Assembly (NCBI GenBank): GCA_024681565.1
Contig: JAILAO010000159.1
Location: 1 to 18,002 of the forward strand
DNA length: 18,002 nt
DNA from: Bacteroidales bacterium
Lineage (GTDB): Bacteria; Bacteroidota; Bacteroidia; Bacteroidales; UBA932
Direction of reading: 5' to 3'
A model generated the notes under the pieces. It did not search any database. It was not told the DNA's origin and was given only the letters and a program-made list of their open reading frames with translations. This document shows positions 12,322 to 18,002 of the stretch, one piece after another; the first letter of the stretch is position 1; each line of letters starts with the position of its first letter. Both the position numbers and the translations under genes were made by a program.

Positions 12322-12446
12322 CGGCGGCCGGGGACGGGAAGACAATGCGAAGGGGAAGGGCGATGTCAGACCAGTGTCCGGGGAAGCGTATGATGAACCG
12401 GCGGCCGGGGACGGGAAGACGATGCGGCGGGGAAGGGAAGACGATG
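12322..12446 (+). repeat. GC-rich direct repeat, 77-base period
   Basis: CGGCGGCCGGGGACGGGAAG occurs at 12322-12341 and 12399-12418. Similarity continues for about 20 more bases (acaatgcgaaggggaagggcgatg against acgatgcggcggggaaggg, then aagacgatgg). Two units only. Confidence 0.7.
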
Positions 12447-12477
12447 GCGGACCTCCGGCTGGCTCCCGTTTTTTTGC

Positions 12478-12508
12478 TTGGTGGAGTGAGGGGAAATGTG
12501 TATATTCG
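12478..12508 (+). promoter_or_regulatory. Promoter for the GH5-GH78 operon
   Basis: TTG at 12478-12480, exactly 20 bases, then TATATTCG at 12501-12508 (one mismatch to TAnnTTTG). The ATG is 22 bases further on. Confidence 0.6.
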
Positions 12509-12530
12509 TGATACCAATAACCCTATCACC

Positions 12531-13775
12531 ATGAGAAAACCGATGATCCTCCTGCTGGCGTTGTTTGTCTGCGCCGGCGCTTTTGCCGCCGAGCCTGCGA
12601 AGGCGGCTCCCAAGAAAGACTACAGCAGTATCCACGGCGTGTGCCACACGGGCTGGCGGGCCGATGAGGCCACGGTCCGCAAGGAATTGGGCTATGGACA
12701 GCGTATCGGGCTGAACAGCACCCGGATCTGGATGAGTCCGCGGTCTTGGGAACGGGATCCGCAGGGATTCATCAAGACCCTCAGGAACTACCTTGCCATC
12801 TGCAACAGTATGGGATACAGCGTGATGCCCATCCTCTTCAACGGCAACGGCCTGGATCCCGCGATGATCAAGGAAGAGAACTGGCCCGCAGCCGAGCGCT
12901 ATATCCGTGCCGTTGTCGGTACGCTCAAGGGTACGCCCGGGCTGCTCTGCTGGGATATCATGAATGAGCCCACGTGCAATGACTATTACAAGCACGCTCC
13001 GGAGGAACTCCGGGAAGAGCGGGCCGAGGAGATATTCCGCTTCGTGCGGAAAGCCTGCCAGACCTGCAAGGAGGTGGCCCCGGAGGATGACATCACTGTC
13101 GGCGTGACCTACCCGAAGTTCATCGAGAGCGCCTCGCCGGACCTGGTGGACGTCATCTCCTTCCATGATTACCGGGAGACCCGCGCCATCATCCGGGAGA
13201 ATTATGACATCGCCAAGGCTGCCGCGGAGAAATACGGCAAGCAAATGATAAACAGCGAGATGGGCTGCATCGGCCGCTCCAATCCCTATGACCTGGCGCT
13301 TCAGATCGCGGACGAGTACGGCACCGGCTGGTACCTGTTCGAGCTGATGATCAATTATCCGGGGTGGGGAGAGATCCACGGGATCTTCTATCCGGACGGA
13401 ACGGTTCGGGATCCTTCCATCGTAGCCGCCTGCCTGGGCTTCTACCGCAACCGCGACCTCAAGACGATGGTCCGCGAGAACCCCAACCGGGAGGGTTTTG
13501 CGGACGAGGCCATCCGTCGGATCAAGGAGTCCTTCAAGGAGAACAAGGAGGTCTTCAAGACCACCAGCGCTTCGACGGACGATATCCTCGAGGCGGCCGA
13601 GTGGGCCGTCAATATCCTCGAGGGGGCGCAGATGCTGCCGATGCACGACCTGCTTTCTGCGAAAATCCTCTACTGGCGCTCCCAGGACCCGAAGGACCGG
13701 GACACCAAAGCCATCCGGCAGTTTGCCTATGACCTGGTGGACCTGCTGGAGCGGAATTGCGAAATCTTCGATTGA
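12531..13775 (+). CDS. Secreted GH5-like glycoside hydrolase (cellulase superfamily)
   Basis: A 414-residue exported TIM-barrel hydrolase. The start ATG at 12531 gives a signal peptide (MRKPMILLLALFVCAGAFA, then AEPAKAAPKK). Motifs are GVCHTGWRADEATVRKELGY near the first strand, RIWMSPRSW (66-74), MPILFNGNG (99-107), the acid/base Glu146 in WDIMNEPTCNDYY (141-153), His212 in VISFHDYRET, and the likely nucleophile Glu243 in MINSEMGCIG. The NEP plus later SE-G layout is that of clan GH-A, most like GH5. The substrate is not evident. The last 70 residues are helical and polar. The GH78 gene starts 17 bases after its stop, so the two enzymes are made together, which suggests a rhamnose-substituted polysaccharide or glycoside as target. 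Confidence 0.85.
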   Translation: MRKPMILLLALFVCAGAFAAEPAKAAPKKDYSSIHGVCHTGWRADEATVRKELGYGQRIGLNSTRIWMSPRSWERDPQGFIKTLRNYLAICNSMGYSVMPILFNGNGLDPAMIKEENWPAAERYIRAVVGTLKGTPGLLCWDIMNEPTCNDYYKHAPEELREERAEEIFRFVRKACQTCKEVAPEDDITVGVTYPKFIESASPDLVDVISFHDYRETRAIIRENYDIAKAAAEKYGKQMINSEMGCIGRSNPYDLALQIADEYGTGWYLFELMINYPGWGEIHGIFYPDGTVRDPSIVAACLGFYRNRDLKTMVRENPNREGFADEAIRRIKESFKENKEVFKTTSASTDDILEAAEWAVNILEGAQMLPMHDLLSAKILYWRSQDPKDRDTKAIRQFAYDLVDLLERNCEIFD

Positions 13776-13792
13776 AATCATTCCCGATAAAC

Positions 13793-16700
13793 ATGCGAAC
13801 CACCCTCTTTTCGCTGGTCTGCAGCCTCTTGGCCATGACCGCCGCGGCGCAGACCCGTGTCACTGATTTGCGCGTGCAGAACGCGCACGAACCCCTGGCC
13901 GTCGAAGACCGGCATCCTGTTTTCAGCTGGAAGATGGCGTCCGATGTGCGCGGCGCGCACCAGGAGTCTTACCGGATCCGGGTTGTCCGGGAATGTGACG
14001 GCAGCACCGTCTGGGACAGCGGCGAGGTACAGGACGGCCGTTCCGACAATGTCCGTTACGCCGGTGTGGCCCTGCAGGCGGACATGGGCTACCGCTGGGA
14101 GCTGTCCGTCCGGGATGGGGAAGGCGCCGTCCTCACGGCGGAGTCCCGTTTCGAGACGGGGCTGATGAACCCCCGCATGTCCGCCTGGAAAGGCGCGGAC
14201 TGGGTCGGCGGGCCCTCCCTCAAGCTGGACGCCGCTTCGCAGGCCGTGTACGGCATCCGGACGGATTTCCGTATCGTGCGGGGCAGCAGCGCGGCGCTTG
14301 TTTTCGGCGCGGACGATTTCCGCCTGCGGCATGCCTTCATGAACGGCTATGCCGTGGCTTCGGAGCAGAGCTATTTCAAAGTGGAGGTGGAGCCGGCCCG
14401 CCGCGAGATCCGGATCTGGCGCGTCGGGTATTTCCCGGGTGACCGGGCGGACCGTCCGCTGCTCGTGCTCAATCCCGAGACTTGCCCGGAGGGCAATCTG
14501 GACAGCGTTTTCGCTGCGTCCGAGCAGCACCGCCTCGAGCTGGAGGTGGAAGCGAGCCAGCTCAGTCTGACTATCGACGGGACGCCGGTTGTGACGGCTC
14601 CGGCCCGCCGGCGGGGCGCCGATCCGCTCATCGTCGGGATGACGGGCCGGGCCACCCGCGCCAGCCGCATCCCGGTCAGCGTGATCGGCAGCGGGGGCAA
14701 TTTCCCCTCGTTCCCGAACCTCTGCTCCGTGGGTTTCGCCGCGGAGGCGGGCACGGAGGTGGAATTCACGGATTATCAGCTGCTGAACGCCGGGCAGAGC
14801 GAGGACCGCGTGGTCTTCGGCCCGGAGCATTACGGTATCTTCGAGGGCCTGTCCGGCATCCGGACGGAGGGCAGCCGCATCCGCGTAAGCGGGCAGACGC
14901 TCGCCTGGGCGGACCCGTCCCACGGGGCGGAAACGATGCTGCGGAGCGAGTTTACCCCTTCGGGGAAAGTGCGCTCCGCGCGGTTGTACGCTGCCGCGAT
15001 GGGCACCTTCCGGCTCTATCTCAACGGCACGCAGGTGGGCGCGGACTGGTTCGCCCCGGGCGACAGCCAGTACCGCGAGACGATGTGCTACCTCAAGTAC
15101 GACGTGACCTCGCTGCTGCGCGAGGGGCGCAATGCCCTCGGCGCCGAACTGGCGGGCGGCTGGTACACCGGCTATGTGACCTTTTCGCCCGGGAATTTCA
15201 ATTTCTTCGGCGACCGGGAGGCCCTGCTGGCCCGCCTGGTGGTGACCTACGAGGACGGGCGCCGGGAGAGTTTCGTGACGGAACCGTCCGGCTGGAAGGT
15301 CTGGCAGGACGGCCCCGTGCGTCTGGGAAGCTTCTTCCAGGGCGAGCGCTACGACGCGCGCAAGCGTCTGGAGGGCTGGAGCGGGCCCGGCTTCGACGAC
15401 AGTGCCTGGGCGTCCGCCGTGCGCGTGGAGCCGCGTCCGTGGATGGACTTCGACATCGTCGCGCGCAAGGACGACCCGGTCCGCGTGCGCGAAACGCTGA
15501 CGGCCCGCCGCATCATGCCGGTCCACGACGACTGCACCTACATCTATGACATGGGCGTCAACATGGTCGGCGTGCCGGAGATCGACATCCCGGCCGGCTG
15601 GCTGCAGGCGGGGGACGTGGTGACCCTTACCTACGGCGAACAGGTCTATCCGGGGCTCAGGGGGGACAGGAAGGAATACGTGCAGCGCTTCGGCCGCCGC
15701 GGGCGGAATGTCGCCGGGCACATCCTCTACGAGACCAACCGCGCGGCGCTGGACGCCGACTTCTATATCGCGGACGGGAGCGGGGCCGTCACCATCCGGC
15801 CGCGCGACACCTTCCGCGGCTACCAGTACATCCAGGTCCATATCCCTTCCCATGCGGGGGCGCTGCCTGTGGAGAACGTCCGCGGGCTCGTGCTCTCCTC
15901 CTGCGAGGTCCCGACGGGGACCTACCACGCTACCACGGCGGACGGGAAAACGGGGGAGCGGGTGGACCAGCTCTTCCGCAATATCCAGCGCAGCCAGCTG
16001 GGCAATTTCCTGACCCTGCCGACCGACTGTCCGCAGCGCAACGAGTGCATGGGCTGGACGGGCGATGCCCAGGCCTATGTGCGCACCGGCCTCTACCAGG
16101 CCGATACGCGCAATTTCTTCCGCCAGTGGATGGTGGCGCTGCGGGCCGACCAGGGCGTCGGGGATGACCGCAACGTGCCGGGCGGCATCGGTTCCACGGT
16201 CCCGACGTACAACCGCAGCGACGACAGCTCGTTCGCGGACGGTACCACCTGGGGGGCAGCCGTTTGCCAGGTGCCCTGGCAGATCTACAACCAGTACGGG
16301 GATACGCAGATCATCGAGGAGAACCTCGAAACGATGATGGACTGGCTCAACGGCATGGCGTTCTACCGCCTCAGCGACGAGTATCCCTATCTCTCCTCCA
16401 AGGCCAGCGGCCTGGCGGACCACCTGGCCCTGGACAACCGTACGCCGCCGGACCTGCTCAACAATGCCATCTATATCCACATGATGGAAGTCACGGCCGT
16501 CATGGCCGAGGCCGTCGGCCGGACGGACTATGCCGCGCTGCTGCGCGACCGCCACGACCGGGCGAAAGCCGACTGGAACCGGGCCTACGTGGATCCGGCG
16601 ACGGGCAAGACACGGGGCCTGCGCGGGCGTACCATCCATACCCAGGCATCCTATGCCACGCCGTTGAACTTCAATGTCTTCAGCGAAGAGAACCGCCCCA

Positions 16701-17476
16701 AGGCGCAGCAGTATCTGTCCGCGCTGGCGGCGGCTCCGGCGACCAGCGGACCGACCCCGGAGGAGGCGGAGGCCCAGAAGGACATCCAGGAGAATGTCAC
16801 CAGCGCCTTCGGCGTGCTGGGCTCGGGCAATACCGATTTCAACTTCAAGCCCTACACCATCACGACGGGCTTCTCCGGTACGCCCAACATCCTGCCGGCC
16901 CTGAGCCGTGCGGGCGACGCCGAGGGGGCCTTCCGGATGATCTCCTGTACGGACAATGCTTCCTGGCTCTATCCGGTCGTGTGCGGGGCGACGTCGGTCT
17001 GGGAGCGCTGGAACTCCTATGATGCGGCGTTCAGCGAGCCCAACCAGAACAGCATGAACTCCTTCAACCATTTCGCGCTGGGCGCGGTGGGGCAATGGAT
17101 GTTCGAATACCAGCTGGGCATCACCGCCGACTATGCCGCCGGAGGGGCGGGGTACAAGCACTTCCTGCTGCAGCCCACGGCCGGCGGAGATTTCACCGCG
17201 CTCGAGGGCAGCTATGATTCGCACTACGGGCGCATCGAGAGCGCCTGGACGGCGGAAAAGGGGAATATCAGCTCCTACCGCTGCCGGGTTCCGGCCAATA
17301 CCTCCGCGACGCTTTACCTGCCGGTCGGCTCCGCGGAGCTGCGCAGCCTCGGCGAAACGGCGGGCGCCCGCTGCCTGGGGGCCTGCATCCACCTCGGCCG
17401 CCCGGCGGTCCGCTATGAGCTGACGGCCGGCGTGTGGAACTTCACGGTCTCGGCAGACGGGGTCTCCGTGCGCTGA
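13793..17476 (+). CDS. Secreted GH78 alpha-L-rhamnosidase, multidomain
   Basis: A 1227-residue exported enzyme that releases terminal alpha-L-rhamnose. The signal peptide is MRTTLFSLVCSLLAMTAAAQ. Domains by eye: an Ig/FN3-like N domain (22-125); an additional region of about 185 residues (150-335) that looks like a beta-sandwich of the laminin-G/concanavalin type; the rhamnosidase N domain (380-465, with GTFRLYLNGTQVG); a second beta domain (about 560-710, MGVNMVGVPEIDIPAGW); the (alpha/alpha)6 catalytic barrel (about 715-1140); and a C-terminal beta domain. The catalytic acid candidate is Glu751 in DCPQRNECMGWTGDAQ and the base candidate Glu1071 in GATSVWERWNS, with NSFNHFALGAVG after it. 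The ATG at 13793 is chosen for the signal peptide. An earlier in-frame start overlaps the GH5 gene. No SusC/SusD pair is next to it in this window. Confidence 0.92.
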   Translation: MRTTLFSLVCSLLAMTAAAQTRVTDLRVQNAHEPLAVEDRHPVFSWKMASDVRGAHQESYRIRVVRECDGSTVWDSGEVQDGRSDNVRYAGVALQADMGYRWELSVRDGEGAVLTAESRFETGLMNPRMSAWKGADWVGGPSLKLDAASQAVYGIRTDFRIVRGSSAALVFGADDFRLRHAFMNGYAVASEQSYFKVEVEPARREIRIWRVGYFPGDRADRPLLVLNPETCPEGNLDSVFAASEQHRLELEVEASQLSLTIDGTPVVTAPARRRGADPLIVGMTGRATRASRIPVSVIGSGGNFPSFPNLCSVGFAAEAGTEVEFTDYQLLNAGQSEDRVVFGPEHYGIFEGLSGIRTEGSRIRVSGQTLAWADPSHGAETMLRSEFTPSGKVRSARLYAAAMGTFRLYLNGTQVGADWFAPGDSQYRETMCYLKYDVTSLLREGRNALGAELAGGWYTGYVTFSPGNFNFFGDREALLARLVVTYEDGRRESFVTEPSGWKVWQDGPVRLGSFFQGERYDARKRLEGWSGPGFDDSAWASAVRVEPRPWMDFDIVARKDDPVRVRETLTARRIMPVHDDCTYIYDMGVNMVGVPEIDIPAGWLQAGDVVTLTYGEQVYPGLRGDRKEYVQRFGRRGRNVAGHILYETNRAALDADFYIADGSGAVTIRPRDTFRGYQYIQVHIPSHAGALPVENVRGLVLSSCEVPTGTYHATTADGKTGERVDQLFRNIQRSQLGNFLTLPTDCPQRNECMGWTGDAQAYVRTGLYQADTRNFFRQWMVALRADQGVGDDRNVPGGIGSTVPTYNRSDDSSFADGTTWGAAVCQVPWQIYNQYGDTQIIEENLETMMDWLNGMAFYRLSDEYPYLSSKASGLADHLALDNRTPPDLLNNAIYIHMMEVTAVMAEAVGRTDYAALLRDRHDRAKADWNRAYVDPATGKTRGLRGRTIHTQASYATPLNFNVFSEENRPKAQQYLSALAAAPATSGPTPEEAEAQKDIQENVTSAFGVLGSGNTDFNFKPYTITTGFSGTPNILPALSRAGDAEGAFRMISCTDNASWLYPVVCGATSVWERWNSYDAAFSEPNQNSMNSFNHFALGAVGQWMFEYQLGITADYAAGGAGYKHFLLQPTAGGDFTALEGSYDSHYGRIESAWTAEKGNISSYRCRVPANTSATLYLPVGSAELRSLGETAGARCLGACIHLGRPAVRYELTAGVWNFTVSADGVSVR

Positions 17477-17501
17477 TCCGACGCTTCAACTGGGATATGA
17501 T

Positions 17502-17533
17502 AAAAGACGGAGCGCAAATGCGTTCCGGCTTTT
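17502..17533. terminator. Terminator between GH78 and pfkA
   Basis: AAAAG-a-CGGAGCGC pairs with GCGTTCCG-g-CTTTT around AAAT (one G-T pair and one mismatch). It lies 26 bases after the GH78 stop and 20 bases beyond the pfkA stop, between converging genes, so it probably serves both. The U-run is short on each strand. Confidence 0.7.
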
Positions 17534-17554
17534 AAAAAAACAGCTGAACAGGCA

Positions 17555-18002
17555 CTAGAGGGACAGGATGCTCAGGACGTTGATGAGTTCTTTGTCGATG
17601 GGCTTGTTGTAGTGGATGGCGCGGTTGATCGGGATGTAGACGATCTGGTCGTTCTTGACGCCGACCATGACGTTGCGCTGGCCCTCTTTGAGCGCCTCGA
17701 TGGAGGCGACGCCGAGGCGGCTGGCGAGGATGCGGTCCTGGGCGGTGGGGGAGCCGCCGCGCTGCAGGTGTCCGAGGATGGAAACTTTCACCTTGTACTC
17801 GGGATACTCCTGACGGACGCGCTCGGCATAGTGCATCGCGCCGCCGTCCTTTTCGGATACGAGCACGATACTGCTGTTCTTGCTCTTGCGGATGCCGCGG
17901 CCGATGAAGCTGGCCAGCTGGTCGATGTCGGTCTGGTCCTCCGGAATGATGGCGGCTTCGGCGCCGGAGGCGATGGCGCTGTTCTGCGCCAGGAAGCCGG
18001 CG
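17555..18002 (-). CDS. pfkA: 6-phosphofructokinase (5' end outside window)
   Basis: The C-terminal 148 residues of an ATP-type phosphofructokinase, which phosphorylates fructose 6-phosphate in glycolysis. The frame is open to the window edge and begins with AGFLAQNSAIASGAEAAIIP, the segment that follows the MGR motif in PfkA. Next come SIVLVSEKDGGAMHYAE and the family signature ILGHLQRGGSPTAQDRILAS, which carries the substrate-binding His and Arg residues. The C terminus (KELINVLSILSL) is intact. The active-site TID motif and the ATP-binding part are outside the window. It converges on GH78 and shares the hairpin at 17502-17533. Confidence 0.96.
   Translation of the reverse strand, partial: AGFLAQNSAIASGAEAAIIPEDQTDIDQLASFIGRGIRKSKNSSIVLVSEKDGGAMHYAERVRQEYPEYKVKVSILGHLQRGGSPTAQDRILASRLGVASIEALKEGQRNVMVGVKNDQIVYIPINRAIHYNKPIDKELINVLSILSL

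Larger units (their letters stand above)
12131..12477. other. Gene-free stretch upstream of the GH5-like gene
   Basis: No gene is supported here. It contains a perfect 9-bp hairpin (TCGAGGGGG-CGGT-CCCCCTCGA, 12139-12160), copy B of the dispersed repeat (12182-12290), and a GGC-rich direct repeat with a 77-base period (12322-12365 and 12399-12446). In-frame codons upstream of the GH5 start run through this repeat and do not look coding. Confidence 0.6.

Noticed and set aside
12053..12613. 186-codon minus-strand frame across tRNA-Ala
   Set aside because: It runs through the terminator, part of the tRNA and the dispersed repeat, so it is not a plausible gene.
13778..17392. Antisense frame of more than 1200 codons opposite the rhamnosidase, with similar long antisense frames at 1767-3005, 5473-7614 and 12366-13781
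   Set aside because: They mirror genes with clear family motifs, and high GC with G/C-ending codons keeps the opposite strand free of stops. The translations are Arg/His/Gly-rich without recognisable domains.

Overview
The window reads as a high-GC (roughly 60% by eye) member of the Bacteroidota, most likely a gut- or rumen-type Bacteroidales. The evidence is the Bacteroidota promoter pattern (a TTG-containing -33 element, about 20 bases, then TAnnTTTG) in front of several genes, the near absence of Shine-Dalgarno sequences, an S46 dipeptidyl peptidase of the DPP11 type, and a secreted GH78 alpha-L-rhamnosidase beside a GH5-like enzyme. I cannot name the genus from sequence alone.

Layout. 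1-841: 3' part of a Fic-family protein in AT-richer DNA. 842-1158: gene-free, with several hairpins and the SOD promoter. 1159-2966: Fe-type superoxide dismutase and formate-dependent GAR transformylase (purT). 2988-3067: a promoter overlapping a strong terminator-like hairpin. 3072-5362: three closely spaced genes: a degenerate aspartokinase-like protein with two ACT domains, an unknown two-helix membrane protein, and an L-rhamnose mutarotase. 5399-5518: a REP-like inverted repeat cluster. 5581-7653: secreted DPP11-type peptidase. 7663-9321 (minus): long-chain acyl-CoA ligase, divergent from an AraC-type regulator at 9429-10289. 10294-10581 (minus): a small putative DNA-binding protein whose tail is a 15-bp minisatellite. 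10582-11212: gene-free and full of repeats and hairpins. 11213-11938 (minus): lysoplasmalogenase-like membrane protein. 12007-12082: tRNA-Ala(CGC) followed by a very long terminator hairpin. 12131-12530: gene-free, with more repeats, including an inverted copy of a repeat from the 10.7 kb region. 12531-17476: secreted GH5-like hydrolase and GH78 rhamnosidase in one operon. 17553-18002 (minus): 3' part of 6-phosphofructokinase.

How the genes fit together. GH5 and GH78 probably act as a secreted or periplasmic pair that trims a rhamnose-containing plant or bacterial glycan, and the mutarotase would help feed released L-rhamnose into metabolism. DPP11 supplies acidic dipeptides, in line with peptide use by Bacteroidales. 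The rest is housekeeping (SOD, PurT, PfkA, acyl-CoA ligase, tRNA).

No defence island, CRISPR array or complete mobile element is visible. The most unusual material is the aspartokinase-like protein without its catalytic motifs and the repeat-dense stretches around 5.4 kb and 10.3-12.4 kb.
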